NCBI GenBank assembly: GCA_030841105.1
Contig: JAVEDE010000095.1
Location: 62,001-126,000 of the forward strand
Direction: 5' to 3'
DNA: 64,000 nt
Source of the DNA: Pyrinomonadaceae bacterium
Lineage (GTDB): Bacteria > Acidobacteriota > Blastocatellia > Pyrinomonadales > Pyrinomonadaceae
The notes under the pieces were generated by a model, which searched no databases, had not been told where the DNA came from, and saw only the letters and a list, made by a program, of their open reading frames with translations. The translations under genes and the position numbers were made by a program. Shown here in pieces: positions 54,821-64,000 of this stretch. Position 1 is the first letter of the stretch. Each line of letters opens with the position of its first letter.

Positions 54821-57800
54821 GTGCCTTCCATGATTTCCCTAATGGAAGGGCGCTGGAGAAATACCCGACGGAAGAGGTCGTCAGTTCAGGCGCGCGCGGC
54901 ATTGTTAGTGTTTGCCTTGCTGCTGCTGGAGGGCGTCATTTTTCCGTGGCCTGATGCTCCGATCAGTCGCGGGCGCGCGTTTGTGTGGAATGAAGGTGTG
55001 CCCGCGGGCGAGCGTCGTGTCGAGTGGCTCGCGCCCGGTCACACGATTGAGCAGGAGTTGCCGGGAGGCGGCGCTTACGAGTGCGCCATCGCGGCCGAGC
55101 CGGGCAAGTTCATCCGCCTGAGCGTGAAGCAAACGGGAGGAGATGCGGGCGTCACGCTGCGCGCGCCGGGAGGCGAGGAGATCGCCGCCTTCAACTGCCG
55201 ACGTGAAGAAGCGACCCCGCTCTCCTTTGTCGCCCGAACTTCCGGCCAGTACCGCGTGCAGCTACGCGCGAGCGAGAAGAACCCCGGCGGCGCGCGCGTC
55301 CGTGTCGAGTTCGCCGAGTTGCGCGACGCGACGGCGGCGGACGAGAAACGGAGCGCGGCCGAACGCGTCTCCGCCGAGGCCGAGTCGCTCCGCCTCGTCT
55401 GGAAGGGAGAGGCGCGGCGCGAGGCCATTCAAAAATACGAGACCGCCCTCGCACTCTGGCGAGAGATCGCCGAGCGCGACGAAGAGGCCGCCGCGCTGAA
55501 CCGCGTCGGCGAACTTTATTACGCCTTGGGCGAGTCGCAGAAGGCTCTCACCTACTACGACGAGTCGCTGCGCCTCAGCCGCGCGCTCGGCAACCGCCGC
55601 CGCGAAGTCGCGGCGCTCAATAACCTCAGTTACGCACACCTCTACCTCGGCGACCCGCGCAAGGCCGCGTCCGACTGCTCCGCCGCGTTGAAGTTGAGCC
55701 GACGCGAGCAGGACCGGCGCGGCGAGGCCATCGCGCTCAACAATCTCGGCGAGATCAACTACTTCACCGGCAATCTGAAAGCGGCGCTCACTTACTACGG
55801 GCAGTCGCTTCTGCTGTCGCGCGAGGCGGGCGACAGGCGCGGTCAGGCGCAGTCGCTCTACCACCTCGGCACAGCCTACGCCGACCTGAGCGAGACACAA
55901 CAGGCCGCCGACGCTTATCAAGAGTCGCTCGCGCTGTGGCGCGACCGCGAAGACAGACGGGGGCAGGCTCTGACGCTGACGGCCATCGGAAATTTGTATT
56001 CGGCGCAGGGCGAGAAGCAGAAGGCGCTCGACCATTACTACGAGGCGAGAAAGTTTTTCGAGCCGATGTGTGATCCCGTCGAAGAGGCGCGGCTGCTGAA
56101 CGGGATCGGCTTTGTCTACGACGAGTTGGGCGAGAAGTGGCGCGCGTTAGAGTTTTACGAGCAGGCGCTCGGACTGTTTCGCGCGAGCAGCTACCGGCGG
56201 GGCGAAGCGACCAACCTCTTGAACCTCGGCGAGATCTATCACGCGCTCGAAGACAACTCGAAGGCGCTCGACTACTGCCAGCAGGCGCTCGCCATCTTCC
56301 GCGCGCTCGGCGACCGCCGCATCGAATCCTTCGCGCTCAAAGACCTCGGCCTGATCCACGCCGGACTCGGCGAGGAGGCGCAGGCGCTCGACTATTTCCG
56401 GCGCGCGCTCAAACTCAACCGCGCCGGGGCGGACAAGCGCGAAGAGGCTTACGTCCTCGGCCACATCGCGCGCGCGCTCGAAGCGTTGGGCGCACGCGAT
56501 GAATCGCTCACGCATTACAACCGCGCCCTGTCGCTCAACCGCTCGGTCAAGGATCGGTTCGGCGAATCTTCGACGCTCTACAACATCGCCCGCGTGGAAC
56601 AGGCGCGCGGACAACTCGACGCGGCGCGCGCTCATTTCGAGTCGGCGCTCGACCTCATCGAGTCGCTGCGCACTAAGGTCGCCAATCAAGAGTTGCGTAC
56701 TTCCTACGTGGCCTCGATCTACCAGCACTACGAGGCGTACATTGATCTCCTGATGCAACTCCACCGGCGGCGTCCGGGCGAAGGCTTCGAGGCGTTGGCC
56801 TTGGAAGCCAGCGAGCGCGCCCGTGCACGCACCTTCCTCGAAACTCTCTCCGAGACGAAGGCCGACATCCGGCAGGGCGTTGACCCCGCGCTCCTCGCGC
56901 GCGAACGCGACCTGCAACAAACGCTCAACCTCAAGGCCGAGCAACAGGTGCAACTTCTCAGCGGCAAGCACACGCAGAAAGAAGCGACGGCGATTGACGA
57001 AGAGATCAACCGCGTCGTCGCCGAGTGCAACGAGGTGCGGGCGGAGATCAGGAACGTCAGCCCGCGCTACGCCGCGCTCACGCAAGCACGCACTTTAAGT
57101 TTGCCGGAGATTCAACAACAGGTGTTGGACGACGACACCATCCTGCTCGAGTTCTCACTCGGCGCGGAGCGGAGCTACCTGTGGGCGGTCACGAAGCGCG
57201 GCATCACCAGTTATGAACTGCCCGACCGCGCCACCATCGAGACCGCCGCCCACAGCCTCTACGAATCACTGACCGCGCCCCAACCGCTGCCGAATGAAAC
57301 AGTCGAAAACTTGCGTGCACGTCTCAAAGACAGCGAGTCGCAACTCCCGACGCATGCTGCCGCATTGAGTCGCATGCTGCTCGGCGGAGTCGCCCCGCAA
57401 CTCGGCTCGAAGCGTCTGCTCATCGTGCCGAGCGGCGCGCTGCAATACATCCCCTTCCAAGTGTTGCCGACGCCCGACGCCGCCGACGTGAGGGACGGCG
57501 CGGGAGAGACGGGCGCGACGAACGGGTCGGGCGTGCCGGGCGCGCTCGTGTACGATCACGAAATCGTCTACGTCTCGTCGGCCTCGGTGCTGTCGCTCTT
57601 GCAGCGTGCGGAGGGGCAGCGTCGGACTCCGCGCTATGACGTGGCAGTGCTGGCCGACCCGGTTTTCGAGAACGAGGATCAACGTGTGGCGCGCGGGGAC
57701 GGCGAGGCGACAGCGGTTGTGGAACGCGCGCAAGCGCACTTCCCGCGCCAACTGTCGAGAGACGCGGGCGACCCTGAGATCGGGATGACGCTGCATCGCC

Positions 57801-58510
57801 TGCCCGCCTCGAAGAACGAAGCCGAGGCGATCATGTCTCTCACACAGAGCGGAGCGGGGCTGTTGGCTCTAGGGTTTCAGGCCAGCCGCGAGACGGCGAT
57901 GAGTCCCGCGCTCAGCGATTACCGGATCGTGCATTTTGCGTCGCACAGCATCTTCAACAGCAAACATCAGGAGTTGTCCGGCATCGTCCTCTCGCTGGTT
58001 GACCCGCAGGGGAAACCGCAGGACGGCTTCCTGCGTCTGCACGACATTTACAACCTGAACCTGCCCGCCGAACTGGTCGTTCTGAGCGCGTGCAACACCG
58101 GCCTCGGCACGGACGTTAAGGGAGAGGGGTTCGTCGGCCTGACGCGCGGCTTCATGTACGCGGGGGCGGGCGGCGTGATGGCGAGTTTGTGGAAAGTGGA
58201 CGACGAGGCCACCGCCGAGTTGATGAAGCACTTCTATGCGGGCGTCTTAACGGAAGGGCTGTCGCCCGCGACCGCGTTGAAGAAGGCGCAGCTTGCGCTC
58301 AGGTCGCAAAAGCGTTGGCGCGCTCCATACTTCTGGGCTGGCTTCGTCCTGCAAGGCGAGTACCGGAGTCACGCGGAAGCACGCCGCGCGGTCGGCAACA
58401 GCTCGGGCGCGACCCGCTGGGCGGCGGCGTGCGCTATCATCACCGTGCTCGGTTCTGTCGGCGGTCTGTACGCGGCGCGGCGTTCGCGCCGGGCGGGGAG
58501 GTTACGATAA
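54821..58510 (+). CDS. TPR-CHAT caspase-fold peptidase
   Basis: A 1,229-residue protein with an N-terminal hydrophobic segment (about 24-44) and a beta-sandwich-like region (about 60-165). An array of about 10 TPR repeats follows (residues 200-620, each about 40 residues, such as NLGEINYFTGNLKAALTYYGQSL). A helical linker leads to a C-terminal CHAT domain (about 900-1190) with His1042 in HFASHSIF and Cys1091 in LSACNTGLGT. A final TM helix lies at 1200-1222. CHAT peptidases such as separase and Craspase use this dyad. It is likely activated by a partner bound to the TPRs; location is membrane-linked. Confidence 0.92.
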   Translation: MPSMISLMEGRWRNTRRKRSSVQARAALLVFALLLLEGVIFPWPDAPISRGRAFVWNEGVPAGERRVEWLAPGHTIEQELPGGGAYECAIAAEPGKFIRLSVKQTGGDAGVTLRAPGGEEIAAFNCRREEATPLSFVARTSGQYRVQLRASEKNPGGARVRVEFAELRDATAADEKRSAAERVSAEAESLRLVWKGEARREAIQKYETALALWREIAERDEEAAALNRVGELYYALGESQKALTYYDESLRLSRALGNRRREVAALNNLSYAHLYLGDPRKAASDCSAALKLSRREQDRRGEAIALNNLGEINYFTGNLKAALTYYGQSLLLSREAGDRRGQAQSLYHLGTAYADLSETQQAADAYQESLALWRDREDRRGQALTLTAIGNLYSAQGEKQKALDHYYEARKFFEPMCDPVEEARLLNGIGFVYDELGEKWRALEFYEQALGLFRASSYRRGEATNLLNLGEIYHALEDNSKALDYCQQALAIFRALGDRRIESFALKDLGLIHAGLGEEAQALDYFRRALKLNRAGADKREEAYVLGHIARALEALGARDESLTHYNRALSLNRSVKDRFGESSTLYNIARVEQARGQLDAARAHFESALDLIESLRTKVANQELRTSYVASIYQHYEAYIDLLMQLHRRRPGEGFEALALEASERARARTFLETLSETKADIRQGVDPALLARERDLQQTLNLKAEQQVQLLSGKHTQKEATAIDEEINRVVAECNEVRAEIRNVSPRYAALTQARTLSLPEIQQQVLDDDTILLEFSLGAERSYLWAVTKRGITSYELPDRATIETAAHSLYESLTAPQPLPNETVENLRARLKDSESQLPTHAAALSRMLLGGVAPQLGSKRLLIVPSGALQYIPFQVLPTPDAADVRDGAGETGATNGSGVPGALVYDHEIVYVSSASVLSLLQRAEGQRRTPRYDVAVLADPVFENEDQRVARGDGEATAVVERAQAHFPRQLSRDAGDPEIGMTLHRLPASKNEAEAIMSLTQSGAGLLALGFQASRETAMSPALSDYRIVHFASHSIFNSKHQELSGIVLSLVDPQGKPQDGFLRLHDIYNLNLPAELVVLSACNTGLGTDVKGEGFVGLTRGFMYAGAGGVMASLWKVDDEATAELMKHFYAGVLTEGLSPATALKKAQLALRSQKRWRAPYFWAGFVLQGEYRSHAEARRAVGNSSGATRWAAACAIITVLGSVGGLYAARRSRRAGRLR

Positions 58511-58568
58511 TTAACAAGGCGCGAGAGCATGACTGTGAGGGTAGCTGTGGCAAACAGGAGCCTGACCG

Positions 58569-59168
58569 ATGAGCGACACCTGGACTCTCACAGAGGACAC
58601 CCTCAACCAACTTCTCGATTGGCTCGATCCTAACCGGGAAAGTGCGGGACGGAGGTACGAAGAGATACGCCGACGCCTGACGCAGTTCTTCGTCTGTCGC
58701 GGCTGTTTCGAGGCCGACCAGTTGACCGATCACGCCATTGATCGCGTCGCGAAAAAAGTCCCGCAGGTCGCCGACACCTACGTCGGCGACCCTGCTCTCT
58801 ACTTCTTCGGCGTGGCGCGCAAGGTGCACCTCGAATACTTGCGGAAGCAGCGCACCACGCCGCAGTTAACGTCGCCCCCTCCTCTGCCCGACCTGAACTC
58901 CGAAGAGGCCGAGGATGATTACAACTGCTTCGAGCACTGTTTGGAGAGACTGACACCCGACAATCGCCGTCTCGTCTTGAAGTACTATCAAGAGGATAAG
59001 CAGGTGAAAATTGACCACCGCCGGGAACTCGCCGTGCGGCTCGGAATCGGCATGAACGCGCTCAGACTCAGGGTCTTCAGAATCCGCGCCGAACTCCAGC
59101 AATGCGTCATGGATTGCATGGAAAATGGATTAGGGCGAAATGGATTGCTCGATAATGTAATACCTTAA
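58569..59168 (+). CDS. ECF-like RNA polymerase sigma factor
   Basis: A 199-residue protein with a sigma-2-like N-terminal half (FVCRGCFEADQLTDHAIDRVAKK, then FGVARKVHLEYLRKQ) and a sigma-4-like C-terminal helix-turn-helix (RLVLKYYQEDKQVKIDHRRELAVRLGIGMNALRLRVFRIRAEL). It is 58 bp after the CHAT gene with GGAG before the ATG, hence co-transcribed. It probably transcribes its own operon. Confidence 0.85.
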   Translation: MSDTWTLTEDTLNQLLDWLDPNRESAGRRYEEIRRRLTQFFVCRGCFEADQLTDHAIDRVAKKVPQVADTYVGDPALYFFGVARKVHLEYLRKQRTTPQLTSPPPLPDLNSEEAEDDYNCFEHCLERLTPDNRRLVLKYYQEDKQVKIDHRRELAVRLGIGMNALRLRVFRIRAELQQCVMDCMENGLGRNGLLDNVIP

Positions 59169-59227
59169 TAGAAGTTGGCAGGAAGGGCACACTCACAGGT
59201 CGTCGGCAAGAAGGGTAACTCACAGGC

Positions 59228-60124
59228 ATGGCCGGAGATCAGATATTACTAAGACAGTACCTCTTGGGGGAGTTGGAAGAGGAGACTCAGCACTCGGTCG
59301 AAGAGCGCCTGTTCACCCGCCCAGAGTATCTGGACGAGATGCTGATCGCCGAAGACGAGTTGATTGACAGTTATCTCAGCGGGTCGCTGTCCGGGCGCGA
59401 GGCGGAGGATTTCACACGCCATTTTCTCTTAACGCCCGAACGCCGCCTCAAGTTAAGGTTCGCTCGTTCTCTCAGGAAATACATCTCCACCGCAGAAGAT
59501 GAGAGATCGCCCGAACCCGTTGCAGCGGCGGCGACCGAGATCGCCAAGCGTCGTTCATGGACGCCCGCTTTCCTCCAACACTTACGCCCCGCCGGATACG
59601 CGCCGCTGCTGCTGGCCGCCGCGCTGGTCTTGCTCGTCGCCTACGGCTCCTGGTCTCTGATCCTTTTCCAACAACAGCGGCAGCAACGGGCGGAACTCGA
59701 AGCGCAGTTGATCGCACTGAACCCGCAACCCGTACAGGGCGCGGAGACAACTCCCGCAACAACCCAGCCTAACGTCGCCGCTTTGGTCTTGACGCAAGGA
59801 CAGGTGAGAAGCGGTGGTGATTTGCGGAAAGTTGTTCTGGACGAAAACGTGCGGGGCGTGCAACTGCGTTTCGATCTTCCGTCAGATGACTTTCGTAGTT
59901 ATCAAGCCGTGCTCCAACTCGACGGGGACGAACGCCTGATCAAGATCGGTGGCCTCCGGCCGAGGTCTGAGGGCGACGCTCGCGTGATCGTGCTGAACTT
60001 ACCCGCCACACTTCTAGCCGAAGGTGATTACCGGTTGCTTCTGAAAGGCGCGGGGGAAGCAGGCGGCGCTACGGAAGACGTAGCCACCTATCGCTTCCGC
60101 GTCAACAGAAAGCCCTCGCCCTGA
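59228..60124 (+). CDS. Membrane-bound anti-sigma-like protein
   Basis: Cytoplasmic N-terminal part (1-110) with the LLRQYLLGELEEETQHSVEE and EDELIDSYLSGSLSGREAEDF pattern of anti-sigma/zf-HC2-like regions, but without the zinc ligands. One TM helix (about 126-146) and a C-terminal extracytoplasmic beta-rich domain follow. It follows the sigma gene, so it is the likely anti-sigma partner reading an external or envelope signal. Confidence 0.78.
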   Translation: MAGDQILLRQYLLGELEEETQHSVEERLFTRPEYLDEMLIAEDELIDSYLSGSLSGREAEDFTRHFLLTPERRLKLRFARSLRKYISTAEDERSPEPVAAAATEIAKRRSWTPAFLQHLRPAGYAPLLLAAALVLLVAYGSWSLILFQQQRQQRAELEAQLIALNPQPVQGAETTPATTQPNVAALVLTQGQVRSGGDLRKVVLDENVRGVQLRFDLPSDDFRSYQAVLQLDGDERLIKIGGLRPRSEGDARVIVLNLPATLLAEGDYRLLLKGAGEAGGATEDVATYRFRVNRKPSP

Positions 60125-60300
60125 AAGCACGCCGCCGCTCCCGTTAACTCACGGCCGCGACATGTGCGCGCGGGAAGAACGAAATAAGTCGAGGGTGCGC
60201 GACATATAGAGATGAAAACATCTTGACGGGAAGGCTTCCCCAAGTTGACCGGAGAATGTGACGCCAGTCCCCTGTTCGGGAATGACGAGAGGAAAACTTT

Positions 60301-60702
60301 ATGGCCGTGGACGAGCCTGACGAGAAAACCGACGCCTACGACGCCTCAGAGTCGCTGGCGTTGCCGGATAACATACCGGAGAAGCAGTGGGAATTGCCCA
60401 TCGGTTTCGAGACGCGCGGGGAGAGGCTCGTGACGCTGCGCGAGTTGCTCAAAGAGCGACCGGAAATTTTGCCCGGCACGAAACTGACGGACGAGCAACG
60501 CTACTCGCTGGTCGCCCAGCGCATTCAGGCTCAGCGCAAGTTCGAGCTTTCGATGTACGGCGTGGACGGCATCATTGACAAGGAGCGCGCGATCCACGAG
60601 CTGAAGAGTGGCTCGCGCGCCGGAAAAATCATCGCGAAGGTCGAGATGATGATGATCGAAGATATGATTAACCTGGCGCGGGGCGAGAAGCTCGCCGAGT
60701 AA
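60301..60702 (+). CDS. Small hypothetical protein of the CHAT locus
   Basis: A 133-residue protein (LPDNIPEKQWELPIGFETRGERLVTLRELLKERPEI...) with an acidic N-terminus and helical C-terminus (KIIAKVEMMMIEDMINLA). A GAGGAAAA ribosome site precedes the ATG. It abuts the caspase-fold gene (3 bp). It could be the protease's substrate, inhibitor or adaptor. I do not recognise the family. Confidence 0.65.
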   Translation: MAVDEPDEKTDAYDASESLALPDNIPEKQWELPIGFETRGERLVTLRELLKERPEILPGTKLTDEQRYSLVAQRIQAQRKFELSMYGVDGIIDKERAIHELKSGSRAGKIIAKVEMMMIEDMINLARGEKLAE

Positions 60703-60705
60703 TTC

Positions 60706-61368
60706 TTGAAAGGAGGCGAGACTCGCCCGGCCGGGGCGGCTCGCAAAAACATCATGGTCGTCCTGGCTCTTGACTCAAACTCCGATCCCCTCACGCGTCG
60801 AGCCGCAGCGTATCGCGAGACGAACGTCTATCCTCATTTTACAAACTTCGGTCATACCGTCACGCGCTTTACGGCCACACCGCCCCCGTCCCTGCGTAAA
60901 CTCGTGAAGGCTGAGGCGACGAAAGCCGGACTGAATTACATGACAGGCGTCGGGCACGGCGTCGAGAATACGGCGTTCACCGGCAACTCCAACGACGAGA
61001 TCTATGGCATCGGGAACTACGATCCGAAAGAGGTGCAGGGTAAGATCGTTCACTTCCTGTCGTGCGGGCTGGGCAACACGCTAGGGCCGGATTTGGTTGA
61101 CAACGGGTGCGCCGCCTTCTTCGGCTACGGGGAGAACTTCACCTTCCCTGACGACATGGCCGACATCTTCTTTGAGTGCGACTCTGAAATTGATCGCGCC
61201 TTCGCCGAGGGCGAGACGGCGCAGGTGGTCTCCGACCGCGTGCTCAACGTCTTCAACCGGCACATCAACGCGCTTCGCGATGCGAATAAAAACTATGCGG
61301 CCAACTTGCTGCGCCTCAACCGCGACAGCCTCTGCGTGCTGGGCAACCTCAATGCGAAGTTGCCCTGA
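60706..61368 (+). CDS. Caspase-fold peptidase-like protein
   Basis: Clan CD features are clear: His in TGVGHGVEN (residue 84) and Cys in FLSCGLGNTLGPDLV (residue 120), followed by GCAAFFGYGENF, as in gingipain/CHAT-type domains. The frame opens at TTG 60706, 3 bp after the previous stop, and AAAGGAGG occurs just inside it. ATG at 60754 is the other possible start. At about 205-221 residues it is a bare protease domain. It is the third clan CD protein of this locus. Confidence 0.78.
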   Translation: MKGGETRPAGAARKNIMVVLALDSNSDPLTRRAAAYRETNVYPHFTNFGHTVTRFTATPPPSLRKLVKAEATKAGLNYMTGVGHGVENTAFTGNSNDEIYGIGNYDPKEVQGKIVHFLSCGLGNTLGPDLVDNGCAAFFGYGENFTFPDDMADIFFECDSEIDRAFAEGETAQVVSDRVLNVFNRHINALRDANKNYAANLLRLNRDSLCVLGNLNAKLP

Positions 61369-61626
61369 GAGCTGACCCGTCGCGACGTGCTTGCAAGTCA
61401 ATTGACCCCGGACGCGGCCGCCGCGCACAACGGCGACCGCGTCAACGCAAACTCACCGTCGAGTGCCCGCCCCCGACAAACGCAACATTATCCCTGCTGA
61501 CAATGATGCACGGGCGGTTCGCCATTCGCTCCGAGGCCGCCCCGCACTTCTCACGACAGCCCGCACCGCGAGACTTATCCTTTCACCGCTTCACCTTTTG
61601 CACGCTTCACGTTAATTTAACTCGCC
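61369..61626. other. Intergenic region upstream of priA
   Basis: No gene and no obvious terminator hairpin is seen. An in-frame stop at 61618-61620 limits the priA start to GTG 61627. Confidence 0.4.
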
Positions 61627-64000
61627 GTGCAAAGTTCGACCGCCATCCCCCGCCCGCCCGACACCGACGCCAAGCCCGCGGGCGTCGCTAAGGCAGTTTC
61701 TTCGTCGCCGCCGCAATACGCGGAGGTCGCCGTGCCGCTGCGCCTGTCGCAGACGTTCACCTACCGGCTGCCGCTGGCGTTGCGCGAGGAAGCGCAGGTC
61801 GGCGCGCGTCTGCTCGTGCCGTTCGGGCGCAAGTTGCTGACGGCTTACGTCGTCGCACTGCATCAAGAGCTTGACGCGGGCGTCGAGTTGGAAGAGTCGG
61901 ACATCAAGGAGGCGGAGGCGTTGCTTGACGCCGAACCGCTCATCTCGACGGACGTGTTGGAACTGACGCGCTGGCTTGCAGACTACTACGCCGCGCCGTG
62001 GGGCGAAGTGCTCAAGGCCGCACTGCCCGCCGGTCTCAACTCGACCGTCGAACAAATCCTCACCGCCACCGCCGAAGGCCGCGACGAACTCGCGCGCCTC
62101 CCCGCGCGCCGTGCCGCCACGAACAAGGCGCGCGCCCTCCAACTGATCGCCGACGAGGCCGAAACCACTCTCCGCAATCTCGCCACGCACTTCGGCCAGA
62201 CACGCGCCGCGACGCTCGCACGCCAACTCGAACAGCACGGCTGGATCAAGATCGCGCACCGCGCGCGCACCGCGCAGGCGCGCGCCAAACGTCGCAAGGC
62301 CGTGCGCCTCCTGCCGCTCGAAGCCCACGCGGGCGACGGCGCGCGCGCACTCAACGCCGCGCAGCAGCGGATCGTGAGCGCGCTCATCGAATCCGGCGGC
62401 GAGATGCTGTTCGCAGAGTTGCTCGACGCCGCGAACGCGTCGGTCTCGTCCATTCAAACGCTTGAGCGGCACAAGGTCGTCGAGGTGTTCGTCCGCGAAG
62501 TACGCCGCGACCCTTTGGCGCACGCGCGCCTGCCGGAGAACACACACTTCACGTTGACGGACGAACAGGCGGCGGCCTTCTCGGAGATCGAAACCGCGCT
62601 GCACGCCGAACGCGCCTATGCGGCCTTCCTTTTGCACGGCGTGACGGGCAGCGGCAAGACCGAAATCTACATCCGCGCCATGCGCACCGCGCTCAAACTC
62701 GGCCGCTCGGCCATGATGCTCGTCCCCGAAATCGCGCTCACGCCCGTCTTCTCGCGCCGCCTGCGCGCGCACTTCGGCGAGGCGGTCGCCATCTTCCACT
62801 CGTCGCTCACGACCGGCGAGCGTTACGACGAATGGAGTCGGATCAAACGCGGCGAGGCGCGCGTCGTCATCGGCACGCGCTCGGCGGTCTTCGCGCCCGT
62901 CCGAGACCTCGGCATCATCATCGTGGACGAGGAGCACGAAGCCTCTTACCGCCAGCAGGAGTCGCCCTATTACAATGGGCGCGACACGGCGGTGATGCGC
63001 GCGTCGAAGGAACGCGCCGTCGTCGTTCTGGGATCGGCCACGCCCTCGCTCGAATCTTTTCACAACGCGCGCGGCGGCAAGTATCGCTATTTGCGTCTGC
63101 CCAACCGTATCGCCAACCGCGCGATGGCCGCCGCCGAGATCGTGGACATGCGCGAAGTCTTCCAGAGCGCGGGCAAGCAACAGGCGCTCTCGCCGCAACT
63201 CTTCGACGCCATCGAAGAGACGCACGCGCGAGGCGAACAATCAATCGTGCTGTTGAACCGTCGCGGCTATTCGAGTTTCGTCCTGTGTCGTTCGTGCGGC
63301 GAGCGCATGCAGTGCCCGCAGTGCGACGTGACGCTCACTTACCACCAGCGCGAACGCAGTCTCATCTGTCACTACTGCGACCACCGGCGCAGGCCGCCGA
63401 CCGAGTGCCCCGCGTGCAAGGGCAAGTACATTTACTTCGTCGGCGAAGGCACGGAGCAGATCGAAGAAATTATTAAACAACGCTTCCCCACCCTGCGCAT
63501 CGCGCGCCTCGACCGCGACACCACCGCGCGCCGCCACACCTACGAGCAAGCCATTCTCAGCTTCGGCGCGGGCGAATTAGACATGCTCGTCGGCACGCAG
63601 ATGATTGCCAAAGGCCACGACTTCCCGAACGTCACGCTCGTCGGCGTCGTCTCGGTTGACGCCGGTCTCGCGATGCCCGACTTCCGCGCCAGCGAACGCA
63701 CGTTCCAGTTGATCACCCAGGTCGCTGGCCGCGCCGGGCGCGGCACACTCGCCGGGCGCGTGCTCATCCAGACGTTCCACCCCGAACACTACGCGCTGCG
63801 CCACGCCTGCGCGCAGGACTACGACACGTTTTACGAAGAGGAAATCCGCTACCGCGAAACTTTGAGCTACCCGCCCTTCGTCTCGCTCGCGTCGCTGCTC
63901 GTCCACGGCGAAGACCTGACGCGCGTGCAGGCGACGGCGGCGGAGATCCGTCAAGCGCTCGACCGCGCCAACACGGAGCGCGCCTGTCGCATCCTCGGCC
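61627..64000 (+). CDS. priA: Primosomal protein N' (replication-restart helicase), 3' end missing
   Basis: PriA restarts stalled replication forks. The first 791 residues are in the window: the 3'-DNA-binding domain (AEVAVPLRLSQTFTYRLP), Walker A GVTGSGKTE, Walker B VDEEHEAS, GSATPSLES, and the zinc-binding cysteines CRSCGERMQCPQC, CHYC and CPAC. The GTG start is fixed by an upstream in-frame TAA. About 40-60 residues at the C-terminus lie beyond the window. Confidence 0.95.
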   Translation, partial: MQSSTAIPRPPDTDAKPAGVAKAVSSSPPQYAEVAVPLRLSQTFTYRLPLALREEAQVGARLLVPFGRKLLTAYVVALHQELDAGVELEESDIKEAEALLDAEPLISTDVLELTRWLADYYAAPWGEVLKAALPAGLNSTVEQILTATAEGRDELARLPARRAATNKARALQLIADEAETTLRNLATHFGQTRAATLARQLEQHGWIKIAHRARTAQARAKRRKAVRLLPLEAHAGDGARALNAAQQRIVSALIESGGEMLFAELLDAANASVSSIQTLERHKVVEVFVREVRRDPLAHARLPENTHFTLTDEQAAAFSEIETALHAERAYAAFLLHGVTGSGKTEIYIRAMRTALKLGRSAMMLVPEIALTPVFSRRLRAHFGEAVAIFHSSLTTGERYDEWSRIKRGEARVVIGTRSAVFAPVRDLGIIIVDEEHEASYRQQESPYYNGRDTAVMRASKERAVVVLGSATPSLESFHNARGGKYRYLRLPNRIANRAMAAAEIVDMREVFQSAGKQQALSPQLFDAIEETHARGEQSIVLLNRRGYSSFVLCRSCGERMQCPQCDVTLTYHQRERSLICHYCDHRRRPPTECPACKGKYIYFVGEGTEQIEEIIKQRFPTLRIARLDRDTTARRHTYEQAILSFGAGELDMLVGTQMIAKGHDFPNVTLVGVVSVDAGLAMPDFRASERTFQLITQVAGRAGRGTLAGRVLIQTFHPEHYALRHACAQDYDTFYEEEIRYRETLSYPPFVSLASLLVHGEDLTRVQATAAEIRQALDRANTERACRILG

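Noticed and set aside
61612-63240. 542-codon open frame opposite priA
   Set aside because: Antisense shadow; priA motifs and zinc cysteines are on the plus strand.

Overview
The window looks like chromosomal DNA of an Acidobacteriota-type bacterium, probably near the Blastocatellia/Pyrinomonas group. This is inferred from high-GC housekeeping genes mixed with many Ser/Thr kinases, TPR/TonB-C lipid-envelope proteins, DUF6335, DUF4337 and DUF4383 proteins and CHAT peptidases; no rRNA or other taxonomic marker is present to prove it.

Bases 1 to about 16,200 form an accessory island that is visibly more AT-rich than the rest and contains almost only conflict-type genes. It holds a leftward pair (TIR protein, then a TIR-like/GHKL-ATPase protein cut by the window edge), a small membrane protein and a 1,225-residue caspase-HSP90-type ATPase-TM protein on the other strand, a 0.75-kb repeat-rich spacer with transposon-end-like motifs, a RecB-like nuclease plus UPF1/Dna2-like helicase pair, a beta-class DNA methyltransferase, and a TIR-TM-FGE protein overlapping a secreted protein.

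From 16,274 to about 26,800 lie signalling and miscellaneous genes: a protein kinase fused to a complete UvrD-type helicase, an S1/P1 nuclease, an FHA-GAF-adenylate cyclase, a membrane Ser/Thr kinase, a MidA-like methyltransferase with a zinc-ribbon membrane protein, a DinB-like protein and an OB-fold lipoprotein. From 26,900 to 48,400 is core metabolism and envelope biology, mostly on the minus strand: aldehyde dehydrogenase, a K+ channel coupled to aconitase, cyclophilin, Dtd, TPR-TonB proteins, an SDR, GatB, a rhodanese with an in-frame TGA that looks like selenocysteine, MtnA, a sugar epimerase, UDP-glucose dehydrogenase, a FecR-like protein and a Tat-exported asparaginase. Several spacers here carry palindromic arrays of a GTGACRA-type heptamer.

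From 48,600 the plus strand carries CoaBC, two tandem family-4-like uracil-DNA glycosylases (the second lacking iron-sulphur ligands), and then a second protease-rich locus (53,086-61,368): clostripain-like C11 peptidase, TPR-CHAT peptidase, ECF sigma factor, membrane anti-sigma-like protein, a small protein and a further caspase-fold protein. PriA begins at 61,627 and runs off the end.

Together the window shows three separate clan CD (caspase-fold) contexts, two of them plausible immune or programmed-death modules, plus a candidate nuclease-helicase-methylase system, a kinase-helicase fusion and a candidate selenoprotein.
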